From assembly GCA_965662355.1 (NCBI GenBank), contig CBFIHP010000001.1, positions 535,106 to 599,105 of the forward strand: 64,000 nt of DNA, in the 5' to 3' direction. The position numbers and the translations under genes are program-made. The notes below the pieces were generated by a model. The model was not told where the DNA came from. It made no database searches and saw only the letters and a list, made by a program, of their open reading frames with translations. The DNA is from GCA-2683825 sp965662355 (GTDB lineage Bacteria > Planctomycetota > UBA1135 > GCA-002686595). This document shows positions 44,513 through 52,683 of this stretch, one piece after another (position 1 is the stretch's first letter; every line of letters begins with the position of its first letter).

Positions 44513-45028
44513 CTAGAGCGCCTGGTGGCGCTCGATGCTGGTGAACTCGATTTCGTTGTCTTCGAGTATCTGCTTGGTCTTTTCCATCGCGAACGGGCCA
44601 TCCTCGGTGATCACGATCTCGATCTCTTTTTCGAAGTAGACGTCGACAGCACCGGTCGCGTCGATCAAGGCCTCACGGACCTTGCCTGCGGTAACCGCTC
44701 ATGTGATGCCCGTGTCTATCTTGTAGAGCACTTTCGGTAGTGACCGGCGTTCCCTGCGGTACGAGATGAGCTCCATACCTTGCTCTTCGAAGGCTTCAAC
44801 GATGTCGCCCTTGCGCAGGCGTTCCGAATGCTTGAAGACAGCACGCGTTCCGCTCATGTGGAGTTCGTCGAGTTCGAGGGATTCCATGGCCGCACGGGCC
44901 TTGACGCCGGCGCTTCAGGCACCGCCGGAGGCTTCGACGACGTAGACAGTGTTACGGGACGATCCGCCCAGCGCCGCGCAGGACGATAGGAGCAGAGCGA
45001 TGAGAGGGATGAGACGTAGCAGCTTCAT
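44513..45028 (-). CDS. Candidate selenoprotein: double-Sec lipoprotein with two HMA-like domains
   Basis: The frame from ATG 45028 to TAG 44513 is open for 171 residues except for two TGA codons, at 44915-44917 (residue 38) and 44699-44701 (residue 110). Residues 1-17 are a lipoprotein signal (LIALLLSSC, lipidated Cys17). Residues about 27-98 and 102-171 each read as a beta-alpha-beta-beta-alpha-beta ferredoxin-like domain. In each, the TGA falls in the loop after beta 1, where heavy-metal-associated domains have GMTCxxC: first ASGGA-U-SAGVK, then TGIT-U-AVTAGKV. The second cysteine is Gly or Thr, giving UxxG and UxxT. Each TGA is followed by a SECIS-like hairpin, so I read both as selenocysteine. 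Coding quality continues unchanged past both TGAs. A periplasmic redox or metal-binding (for example Hg or Cu) role is inferred. No sel genes are in the window. Confidence 0.82.
44666..44684 (-). promoter_or_regulatory. SECIS-like hairpin 2, behind the TGA of Sec110
   Basis: CAAGGUC pairs with GGCCUUG over seven bases (one G-U pair) across the loop CGUGA at +22 to +26 from the TGA. Stem and loop closely match hairpin 1 (CAAGGYC-CGUGM-GGCCWUG), although the flanking codons differ. Confidence 0.75.
44885..44903 (-). promoter_or_regulatory. SECIS-like hairpin 1, behind the TGA of Sec38
   Basis: Starting 12 bases after the TGA (mRNA sense), CAAGGCC pairs with GGCCAUG across the five-base loop CGUGC. 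The four inner pairs are all G-C, followed by one A-A mismatch and two outer pairs. The loop is at +19 to +23 from the TGA and carries GU, the same distance as the loop of the E. coli fdhF SECIS that SelB binds. Confidence 0.72.
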
Positions 45029-45124
45029 CAGGTAGAGGATCAGGCATGAGCCTCGGATTGGAAAGGGGCGATGTCGAGCGGGGGGGAATCCGAACGAAAC
45101 GCAAACCCAAGGAGTGCGTCGGCT

Positions 45125-45979
45125 CTACCGCTGCTTCCGCTCTTGGCTCGCGAATCCCACCTCGCCCAGGACATCCGAAGAGTCGTTGTGGGAATGGGTG
45201 AAGCCCATCTCGCGTTCGAGCTGGACCGTCTCGCGTGCCCGATAGGCGATCACATAGGCGCGACGCCAGCCGTCGGTCGTGTTGCCGCCCGAGCCGTGGA
45301 CGATGCGCTCGTTATGAACGGTGACGTCGCCGCGGGCGATGGGGACGGGGCGGACCTCGTCGCGTTGCGGATCGACGTCGGCGACCAGGCTATGGGACTT
45401 CTCGCGGTCGGTGTGCAGTGGGTGGTGGGCTCTGAGATTGTCTTCTCGATGCGAGCCGGGGAGGAAGCGCAGGCATCCATTGGCCAGGGTCGAATCGTCG
45501 AACGCAAGCCAGAACGACGCCGTCCGGGTGTCGGGTGTGTCGGGCCAGTAGGCCATGTCCTGGTGCCACTCGAAGACCGCATCCTCGCGACCCGGGCGTT
45601 TGGCGAGTAGCTGGTCATAGTCGATGACCATGTCGGATCCACAGAGCTGTTTCGCGATGGAGGCTGCGCGGCGCTCGTAGATGTTGTTGCGCAGGGGGGC
45701 GTGGTACTTGCGCGGAAGCATCACGTTGATGAGAGCGAAATCCTCGAGCGGCTGATCGTAGGTTTCGGACATGTCGCAGAAGTCCTTGCCCGGGACCTCG
45801 ATCTCGCGCCGCAGGAAGCGTTGGTAGATTTGTTCCAGCTCGACGAGTTCGTCTTCGGACAGAACTCCGCGGAGATGGACGTAGCCATCGCGTTCGAAGC
45901 TTTCACACTCCTCATCGGAGACTCGATAGGCCTCGGCGGTGCGTCCATGCGATTCCGAATCCGCCATGGGCTCCAGCAT
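45125..45979 (-). CDS. Phytanoyl-CoA dioxygenase family (PhyH) protein
   Basis: A 284-residue Fe(II)/2-oxoglutarate-dependent oxygenase. The iron triad is His139 and Asp141 in FEWHQDMAYW, with the distal His228 in NERIVHGSGGN; Arg239/Arg240 should bind 2-oxoglutarate. FERDGYVHLRGVLSEDEL (about residues 28-45) and NGCLRFLPGSHRED (about 167-180) are family marks. The substrate is unknown. ATG 45979 is used; ATG 45967 (MADSES) is an alternative. It is divergent from the sialidase-like gene, and a TATATT box near 46000 in the 37-base gap could serve the latter. Confidence 0.9.
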   Translation of the reverse strand: MLEPMADSESHGRTAEAYRVSDEECESFERDGYVHLRGVLSEDELVELEQIYQRFLRREIEVPGKDFCDMSETYDQPLEDFALINVMLPRKYHAPLRNNIYERRAASIAKQLCGSDMVIDYDQLLAKRPGREDAVFEWHQDMAYWPDTPDTRTASFWLAFDDSTLANGCLRFLPGSHREDNLRAHHPLHTDREKSHSLVADVDPQRDEVRPVPIARGDVTVHNERIVHGSGGNTTDGWRRAYVIAYRARETVQLEREMGFTHSHNDSSDVLGEVGFASQERKQR

Positions 45980-46016
45980 AGTCCGTTACGGGCGGCAGGT
46001 GATATATTCACGTCCA

Positions 46017-47237
46017 ATGATGACCACAGTACTTTGCACGCTAGCTCTGTGCCTCGCTTCCCAGGCGGAGGACAGTTCAGGGGCACAAGTGGAGAAGGAG
46101 TGGATCGTCGAGGAGTTCGATCTTCCCGGTGGCGAAGGTGCGCGCTGGCCCTATCTGCACTCGGCCGGGGACGGGGCCTGGTTGATCTGGACGGACCAGG
46201 CCGACGGGGGGTATCGCCTGCGAGGCTCGCGGCTCCACGAAAACGCCTGGTCGCAAGCGCGGACGATCGCTGCGGGCAAGAACTGGTTCGTCAACTGGGC
46301 CGATGTGCCGCGCATCTCGGTCAGCGGTTCGCGCTTGATGGCGACGTGGCTCGATCGTCTAGGCGAGGGCACCTATGCCTACGGCGTGAAGTTCACGACC
46401 TCCAATGATGGTGGGCATCGCTGGAGCGCGCCACGTTTTCTGCACGATGATACGTCGTCCACCGAGCACGGTTTCGCATCGCTCGTTGCACAGCCCGGCG
46501 GCAGCTTTGCCGCCATCTGGTTGGATGGCCGCGAAATGGGCGCGGGCGCGGGAGATCAGGGGCATGGGGCGATGACGGTGCGTACGCGGCTCATATCATC
46601 CGACGGCACGTTGAGCGAGGAGATCGAACTGGATGCTCGCGTGTGCGAATGTTGCCCGACGGACATGGTGGCTCTCGATGACGGCACGTTGGTCGTCTCG
46701 TATCGGGATCGAAGCCCTGGCGAAATTCGCGATATCGTCGTTCAGCGTGGCCGCGCTGATGACAGTACGACCTGGAAGCGTGCGCAGTTCTTGACGGCCG
46801 ATGGATGGAACATCAGCGGGTGCCCGGTCAACGGCCCCTCGATCGATGCGCGCGGCCAGCGCGTCGCCTTGGCCTGGTACACCGGCGCCGAGGCCCGTGC
46901 CCATGTGCGCGTGGCCTTTTCGAACCGCGGTGTTTCCCGCTTCGGACGCTCGGTCGACATCGAGGATGTCAACGCCGCCGGCCGGGTGCAGATCGTCTAC
47001 ATGGAAGACGGAGCCGCGGTCGTGTGGATGGACGTCGATGCGGAGATCGGTTCGAACTGGCTCTTGCGTTGGGTTTCGGAAGATCTCGAACTGGGTGAAA
47101 CGGTCATCCTCGGGGAAGCCTATGGGGATAGGCGCGCAGGCTACCCGTCACTACAGCTCGTTGGCGAGCGGCTGGTGTGTGTCTTCGCCGATGCGGAATT
47201 CGGCGGGCTGCAGGGCGTTTTTCTCGAGCGCCGGTGA
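46017..47237 (+). CDS. Secreted sialidase-like (BNR) beta-propeller protein
   Basis: A 406-residue exported protein from ATG 46017 (signal peptide TVLCTLALCLASQA). BNR/Asp-box-like repeats are seen (TSNDGGHRWSAPRFL; FSNRGVSRFGRSV). The middle holds CECCPTDM and NISGCPVNGPS, cysteine motifs found in a broad family of bacterial exo-alpha-sialidase-like proteins. The sialidase catalytic RIP and Tyr/Glu pair cannot be confirmed by eye, so enzyme activity is uncertain. The frame is open upstream of 46017 but there without signal-like sequence. Divergent from the PhyH gene and convergent with the isomerase gene. Confidence 0.75.
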   Translation: MMTTVLCTLALCLASQAEDSSGAQVEKEWIVEEFDLPGGEGARWPYLHSAGDGAWLIWTDQADGGYRLRGSRLHENAWSQARTIAAGKNWFVNWADVPRISVSGSRLMATWLDRLGEGTYAYGVKFTTSNDGGHRWSAPRFLHDDTSSTEHGFASLVAQPGGSFAAIWLDGREMGAGAGDQGHGAMTVRTRLISSDGTLSEEIELDARVCECCPTDMVALDDGTLVVSYRDRSPGEIRDIVVQRGRADDSTTWKRAQFLTADGWNISGCPVNGPSIDARGQRVALAWYTGAEARAHVRVAFSNRGVSRFGRSVDIEDVNAAGRVQIVYMEDGAAVVWMDVDAEIGSNWLLRWVSEDLELGETVILGEAYGDRRAGYPSLQLVGERLVCVFADAEFGGLQGVFLERR

Positions 47238-47265
47238 GGCACCGCTGACCCGTTGCGTCACCTAT

Positions 47266-48186
47266 CTATACATCACACGCTTGCACGGCTTGCGTCAGGG
47301 CCTTGACCTTGTCTCCGCGCGGGATGAACTCCTGCGCTACGACCCCATCGAATCCAGTTTCGGCTACGGCGTTCATGATCGCCGGGTAGTAGAGCTCTTG
47401 CGTCTCGTCCAGGTTGCTGCGCCCCGGTACGCCGGCCGTGTGGTAGTGACCGATGTGTTCGTGGAACTCCTTGATTGTGGCGATGACATCGCCCTCCTGA
47501 ATCTGCATGTGGTAGATGTCGTACAGGAGTTTGAAGGCGGGCGAGCCCACCTTCTGCACCAGCTCGACACCCCAATGCGTGCGGTCGCACATGTAGCCCT
47601 TGTGGTCGCGCTTGGAGTTCAGGAGCTCCATCTGGAGCAGCTGGCCCTTCTTCTCGGCGTAGGGGGCGATCTCTCGTAGAGCGATGGCGCAGTTCTCCAG
47701 CCCTTCCTTGTCGGAGAGGTCGTCCTGACGATTGCCAGAGAAGACGAGGATGTTCCTGAAGCCGGCCTGGGCGCTGGCGTCGATACGTTCCTTGACCAGC
47801 TGGAGATGACCTTCGTGGTTTTGCTTCTTGTTCAACCCGTTGCCGATGCCATAGCCCCGTTCCATGCAGGGCGTCATGGTCGACGTAAGCCCGTACTTTT
47901 TCAGGACCGGCCAGTCGGGAGGATTCACGACGTCGATGCCGGTCAGGCCCAGCGCGGCTGTGACCTTGGCGAGCTCTTCCAGAGGTGCTCCGTAGCACCA
48001 TGCGACCGATGCTTGCTTCAAGCGACCCTTCCTGACAGCCGGCTTGATCTCGGCATTGGATTGGCGAGCCGGCTGGGCGGAGAGCGATGACATGAGTGCC
48101 GGCACCGCAGCCCCCGCCAGCGCTCGGGCGATCAACATGCGACGGGTCAGGTGATTCGGTTCGGTTCGAATGGGCCGTGTTTGCAT
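47266..48186 (-). CDS. Tat-exported TIM-barrel isomerase (hydroxypyruvate isomerase-like)
   Basis: A 306-residue protein of the sugar phosphate isomerase/epimerase AP2Ec family. The N-terminus has a Tat-like signal (LTRRMLIARALAGAAVPALMSSLSA). The barrel shows SVAWCYGAPLEELAKVTAALGLTGIDVV, QMELLNSKRDHKGYM (Glu as metal ligand), LLYDIYHMQIQEGD, IGHYHTAGVPGRSNLDETQELYY and VVAQEFIPRG (second Glu). This order strongly matches hydroxypyruvate isomerase-like proteins. The substrate is not certain. A periplasmic place follows from the Tat signal. Convergent with the sialidase-like gene. Confidence 0.85.
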   Translation of the reverse strand: MQTRPIRTEPNHLTRRMLIARALAGAAVPALMSSLSAQPARQSNAEIKPAVRKGRLKQASVAWCYGAPLEELAKVTAALGLTGIDVVNPPDWPVLKKYGLTSTMTPCMERGYGIGNGLNKKQNHEGHLQLVKERIDASAQAGFRNILVFSGNRQDDLSDKEGLENCAIALREIAPYAEKKGQLLQMELLNSKRDHKGYMCDRTHWGVELVQKVGSPAFKLLYDIYHMQIQEGDVIATIKEFHEHIGHYHTAGVPGRSNLDETQELYYPAIMNAVAETGFDGVVAQEFIPRGDKVKALTQAVQACDV

Positions 48187-48254
48187 GGGATTTCCTCTTC
48201 AGCGCCTACTGTATACTGCCGGGGCGCTCCCGAGCGAATCCGGAGCGTTCAGGA

Positions 48255-48395
48255 GTCAATGTCCTGTTCCTGACCGACTCGGAAAAAGGCGTCGGGACGA
48301 AGTTTCGCGAGACCCGCATGATGGGCAAGCGCGAAGCCGGCACGGAGCTAGAAGTGACCGAGTACGTGCCGAACGAGCGGGTCCGCGATACGTAG
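48255..48395 (+). pseudogene. Remnant of an SRPBCC/polyketide cyclase-like gene
   Basis: About 47 codons (VLFLTDSEKGVGTKFRETR...ELEVTEYVPNERVR) match the middle of SRPBCC/START-like proteins, which commonly read VGTRFRETR and ELEVTEYEPPRRV. No start, beginning or end of such a domain is present, and the fragment stops at TAG just before the tricorn-like gene. It looks like a decayed gene. The rest of 48187-48476 shows nothing else. Confidence 0.55.
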
Positions 48396-48476
48396 CCGGG
48401 CCATGTCCTGCGTGACCCCGGCTACCCGCAAGTGCTCGATGGCGTAGGATACGCTTCTCACCCCGAAGAGGTTCTC

Positions 48477-51400
48477 ATGTCGATCGTCACCACTCTCCTT
48501 CTCGCCGCCCCGTTCCTTTCCGTATCCACCCAGGAGGCGTCCTGGATCCGATACGCAAAGATCTCCCCCGATGGTGAGATGATCGCCTTCGCCTATGCGG
48601 GCGATCTATGGGTCGCGCAGGTCTCCAAGGACGCGAATCCAGTCGAGGCGGAGCTGCTGACGACCCATGTCGGCTATGAGAGCCACCCGGTTTGGGCTCC
48701 CGATTCGAAGACGATCGCCTTTGCGGCCGATTGGCATGGGCAGATGGACGTCTTCCGGACGACGATCGAACGTGCTCCCGCGGAGCGCCTGACCTTCCAT
48801 TCCGGGGACGACCTGCCTACCAGTTTCACTCCGGACGGCAAGGAGGTCTGGTTCACCAGCCGTCGACAGGACTCGGTGCAGGCACGCATCGGCAGCGCTG
48901 CTTTGAGCGAGCTGTATTCGGTTTCCGCCCAGGGCGGCGCCCCCAGGCGCTTGCTTACCACGCCCGCGGAACACGCGCAGCTGAACGATGACGGCGCACT
49001 CGTCGTCTATCAGGACCTGAAGGGCTACGAGAACGAATGGCGCAAGCACCACGTATCCAGCGTGACGCGCGACCTCTGGACGTGGGCTCCGGCCAGCGGC
49101 AAGCACGAGAAGCTGACGAGCTTCCGCGGCGAGGACCGCGAGCCCGTCTGGCTGCCGGACTCGAACGAGATCGCCTTCCTCAGCGAGCGCGGCGGCAACT
49201 CCAACATCTGGACTGCACGTGTCGGTCGCTTTTCACAAGCGCGTCAAGTAACGGATCACGATACGCACCCCGTGCGTTTCCTCAGCGTCGCCGACGACGG
49301 AACGTTGGCCTACACCTTCAACGGCGAGCTCTACATCCTCTTCGAAGGCGAAAACGCACGACGCATGCCGATCGTTGCTCGTGTTGATCACCGCGCGAAC
49401 CTGCTGACGCGCGAGACCTTGCGTGATGGGGCCACCGAGATGGCCGTGTCACCTGACGAAGACGAAGTCGCCTTCATCGCCCATGGCGAGGTCTTCGTGG
49501 CCTCGCTGGATCACGGTACGACGCGGCGCGTCACGGAAACGCCGGAACAGGAACGCTCGGTCACGTGGGCCAAGGATGGCCGCACGCTCTACTACGCGAG
49601 CGAGCGGAACGAATCGTGGAACCTGTATTCGGCCACCATCGTGCGGGACGAGGAAGAGGACTTCAGTGGGGCGACGCTCCTGAAAGAGGAAGAACTCCTG
49701 ACGAACGCCAGCGAGACCTTCCAGCCCCTCGTGTCGCCCGACGGCAAGCACCTGGCCTTCCTCCTGGACCGCGAGGCCATCCATGTGATGGACCTCGAGA
49801 CCAAGGAGCACAAGGAGATCGTTTCGGCCGACTGGAACTACAGCTACTCGGACGGCGACATCTCTTATTCGTGGTCGCACGACAGTCTTTGGCTGACTTT
49901 CTCGTACACGCCGAACAACCGCTGGACGATCGACGCTGGCATGGTGAACCTCGCATCGGGGGATATCATCAACGCCAGCTCTTCCGGATACGACGTCAGC
50001 TCCTCGCGTTTCAGTCCCGATGGCAAAGTCGTCTATTACACCTCCGGCCGCTACGGCCAACAGGAACACTCGGGCCGTGGCGGTCAGGCCGACGTCCTGG
50101 GCGTGTACTTGACCCAGGCCGGCTACGACAAGGCTCTCCTCGATTGGGAGGAGCTCGAGCAGGAGCAAGAGCGCGAGAAGAAGGCCAAGGACGAAGAGGC
50201 AAAGAAAGAGAAGGCCGAGAAGAAGGCCGCTGCCGAGGAAAAAGGTGGCGAAGACTCCGAAGACGAGGGTTCTGACGAAGAAGCCAAGGGAGATGAAGAC
50301 GCTGACGACGAAGAAGAAGATGAAGAAGAAGACGCCGTCGAACCGCTTGAGTTCGAGTCACAGCGCCTCGACGAACGCCGTCGTCGTTTGACGATGCAGT
50401 CCGCACCGATCGGTGACGTCGTCATGACCCCGAATGGTGAGGCCGTGATCTACATGGCCGAGGTCGATGGCAAGTGGGACGTATGGACCAGTCACCTGCG
50501 CGATCGCAAGACCCAACGACTCTTTGCAGTCGGAAGTAACGCCCAACTGCACTTGACCAAGGATGGCAAGACGCTCGTTGTGCGGACCGAACGCGGCAAG
50601 ATCATGAAAGCCAAGCTGAGCCTGGGCGAACACGATCTACCCGAGAGTGCCAAGCCCAAGCCCGTTTCCTACGCCGCCGAGATGACCGTCGACGGACCCG
50701 CCGAACGCGGGCAAATGTTCGAACACGTCTGGCGTCAGGTGCGCGGGAAGTTCTATCGGTCCGACCTCCACGGTGTGGACTGGGCTGCGATGAAGAAGAA
50801 CTATGCGGGCTTCCTGCCGCACGTCTACAACGGCCGCGACTTCGCCCAGTTGCTGAGCGAGATGCTTGGCGAGCTGAACGCTTCGCACACCGGCGGTCGC
50901 TATCGCCCAAAGATCAGCGAGCGCGACGATACGGCATCCCTGGGTCTGATCTATGGCCAGCTGGACGAGAACGGCCTCGAGGTCACCGAGATAGTCGAGC
51001 GCGGCCCAGCCGATCGGGCCGAGACGAAACTCGCAGTCGGCGCGCGTATCACGGCCATCGACGGCAAGCCGCTTTCGCCGGACGAAAACCCCTGGCCGCT
51101 TCTCGACCGCAAGAGCAAGAAGCCTGTGCTCCTCAGTTTCCGTACCAGCGACGGTGAAGACGTCGACGAGGTCATCAGGCCCATCTCCGCGAGGGCCGAA
51201 AGCGAGCTGATGTACAAGCGTTGGATCGAGCGTTGTGAGGAGCTTGTCGACGAGCTGTCCGGTGGTCGGGTCGGCTACGTTCACGTGCGCGGCATGAACG
51301 ACAGCAGCTATCGCGAAGTCTACGAGCAGGTACTGGGCCGCTGCAGCGATCGCGAGGCCTTGATCGTCGATACGCGCTGGAACGGCGGCGGCTGGCTGCA

Positions 51401-51869
51401 CGACCAGCTCGTCACTTTCCTCGGTGGCGATCAATACTGCCAGCTCGTTCCGCGTGGCAAGGAACCTGGACGCTTCGGCGGCGAACCTCTGTCGCGCTGG
51501 TCGAATCCTGTTTGTGTCGTGCAGAACGAGGGCAACTACTCGGACGCCCACTTCTTCCCGTATTCCTTCCAGACCCTGGGCCTGGGCAAGCTGATCGGTA
51601 CTCCGGTGGCCGGCACCGCCACCGCCGTCTGGTGGGAGCGACTCTTCGATGGCGCCACGGTCTTCGGCATCCCCCAGGTGGGCGTGCTCGACACGAACGG
51701 CGAGTACCTCGAGAACCAGGAGCTCTTCCCCGATATCGAGGTCTACAACGACCCCGAATCGATCGCCGCCGGTCGCGACAAGCAACTGGAAGCTGCGGTG
51801 AAGCACATGCTCGAAGAGGTCGATCGCGCCAGGCCTAGCAACGCTTCGGCCGGAGCCACGCAGCGCTAG
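48477..51869 (+). CDS. Tricorn protease homologue (S41 family)
   Basis: A 1130-residue exported protein from ATG 48477 (signal peptide VTTLLLAAPFLSVSTQ). A long WD40/PD40-like beta-propeller region (about residues 20-550) is followed by an acidic, lysine-rich linker (about 555-625), a second propeller part, a C1-like helical domain, a PDZ-like domain (about 825-910) and the S41 catalytic domain. By comparison with archaeal tricorn, Ser803-His804 (LNASHTGG) and the nucleophile Ser1022 (GNYSDAHFFPYSFQ) are the catalytic residues, with a Glu in GEYLENQELFPD. It cleaves peptides from larger proteases. It is outside the cytoplasm, unlike the archaeal enzyme. The acidic linker is unusual. Confidence 0.9.
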   Translation: MSIVTTLLLAAPFLSVSTQEASWIRYAKISPDGEMIAFAYAGDLWVAQVSKDANPVEAELLTTHVGYESHPVWAPDSKTIAFAADWHGQMDVFRTTIERAPAERLTFHSGDDLPTSFTPDGKEVWFTSRRQDSVQARIGSAALSELYSVSAQGGAPRRLLTTPAEHAQLNDDGALVVYQDLKGYENEWRKHHVSSVTRDLWTWAPASGKHEKLTSFRGEDREPVWLPDSNEIAFLSERGGNSNIWTARVGRFSQARQVTDHDTHPVRFLSVADDGTLAYTFNGELYILFEGENARRMPIVARVDHRANLLTRETLRDGATEMAVSPDEDEVAFIAHGEVFVASLDHGTTRRVTETPEQERSVTWAKDGRTLYYASERNESWNLYSATIVRDEEEDFSGATLLKEEELLTNASETFQPLVSPDGKHLAFLLDREAIHVMDLETKEHKEIVSADWNYSYSDGDISYSWSHDSLWLTFSYTPNNRWTIDAGMVNLASGDIINASSSGYDVSSSRFSPDGKVVYYTSGRYGQQEHSGRGGQADVLGVYLTQAGYDKALLDWEELEQEQEREKKAKDEEAKKEKAEKKAAAEEKGGEDSEDEGSDEEAKGDEDADDEEEDEEEDAVEPLEFESQRLDERRRRLTMQSAPIGDVVMTPNGEAVIYMAEVDGKWDVWTSHLRDRKTQRLFAVGSNAQLHLTKDGKTLVVRTERGKIMKAKLSLGEHDLPESAKPKPVSYAAEMTVDGPAERGQMFEHVWRQVRGKFYRSDLHGVDWAAMKKNYAGFLPHVYNGRDFAQLLSEMLGELNASHTGGRYRPKISERDDTASLGLIYGQLDENGLEVTEIVERGPADRAETKLAVGARITAIDGKPLSPDENPWPLLDRKSKKPVLLSFRTSDGEDVDEVIRPISARAESELMYKRWIERCEELVDELSGGRVGYVHVRGMNDSSYREVYEQVLGRCSDREALIVDTRWNGGGWLHDQLVTFLGGDQYCQLVPRGKEPGRFGGEPLSRWSNPVCVVQNEGNYSDAHFFPYSFQTLGLGKLIGTPVAGTATAVWWERLFDGATVFGIPQVGVLDTNGEYLENQELFPDIEVYNDPESIAAGRDKQLEAAVKHMLEEVDRARPSNASAGATQR

Positions 51870-51909
51870 GCAGCTCCTTCATAAAGAGCCCCCAATATCG
51901 GCGAGTTCG

Positions 51910-52620
51910 CTATTCGGTAGCGACCGCGTTCTGGATCACCCTCACGACCTCCGACCCCATGGCTTTCGAGCCGGCTTCGCTGAAGTGCACATTGGCCGGC
52001 TTCATCCACTGCGCTATATGGGGCGAGACGTAGGCAAAGAGGTCATTGACCTGGATGTCGTAGTCACGCATCACGTTCAGGGCGATCGTGTTGTAGATCA
52101 GGGGGTCTCCCGGAGCTCGATAGGGCTCGACCCCGGAGGGGACCGGGGTCGTTGTGGCGAAGACCAAGAACGCGCCCGTTTCCTTCAAGCGCTTCACGAT
52201 ATTGCGTAGCTGATTGTCGTAGGTCTCGGGGTCCGCTTGGTAAGGGTCGTCCGGGTCGTTCGAGTTCTTGCCCGTTTCCGGGTGCACGCGCTTCAGGTCG
52301 TGGAGGCCGAAGTTGAAGTGGATCACGTCCCACGTGCCACCGTCCTGGGCCAGCCAGCGCTCGAGGTTTTCGACGCCGAGGGTCGTCCCACAGCAGTTCT
52401 CGTTCTTGTCCCCCTTCTCGTTCATGGCCCGCGCCACGACGGCCTGCTCAGCCATCATTTCGCGTACGAAGGGCGTGTAGCCCATCGAAATGGAATCGCC
52501 GAGGAGCAGGACCCGCATGGGCCCTGGGTTGGTCCCGGCATTGTTGGTCGCGTTACAGCTCCCGCAGAGATAGACGGACAGGAGCAGAGAGAGGGTTGTG
52601 AAGAGTCGGGCACAGACCAT
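51910..52620 (-). CDS. SGNH/GDSL hydrolase lipoprotein
   Basis: A 236-residue lipoprotein or exported protein (LLLSVYLCGSCNA; two cysteines near the cleavage site). Block I is LLLGDSISMGY (Ser about residue 43), block III is FNFGLHD, and the C-terminal block has PANVHFSEAGSKAMG. At the position three before the catalytic His, where SGNH enzymes have Asp, this protein has Ala; relatives with NVHF share that. Probably a carbohydrate esterase or deacetylase. Convergent with the tricorn-like gene and divergent from the prolyl oligopeptidase gene with 63 bases between. Confidence 0.82.
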   Translation of the reverse strand: MVCARLFTTLSLLLSVYLCGSCNATNNAGTNPGPMRVLLLGDSISMGYTPFVREMMAEQAVVARAMNEKGDKNENCCGTTLGVENLERWLAQDGGTWDVIHFNFGLHDLKRVHPETGKNSNDPDDPYQADPETYDNQLRNIVKRLKETGAFLVFATTTPVPSGVEPYRAPGDPLIYNTIALNVMRDYDIQVNDLFAYVSPHIAQWMKPANVHFSEAGSKAMGSEVVRVIQNAVATE

Positions 52621-52683
52621 GGCGCCATCCTAGCAAGGCCGCGCAGCTTGGCTATCATTCGGGCTCACCACCCGGTAGCCCCC

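Noticed and set aside
44699..44887. Reading the middle piece (62 codons) of the selenoprotein gene as a small gene of its own, or the whole as a pseudogene
   Set aside because: Coding quality and domain structure run unbroken across both TGAs, both breaks are TGA at equivalent sites, and both are followed by SECIS-like hairpins.
44453..44989. Two plus-strand open frames (44453-44740 and 44780-44989) over the selenoprotein region
   Set aside because: They show no family features and are antisense to the continuous minus-strand frame with its signal peptide and duplicated domains.
52237..52683. N-terminal extension of the prolyl oligopeptidase
   Set aside because: It lies antisense to the SGNH hydrolase gene; the signal peptide begins at 52684.
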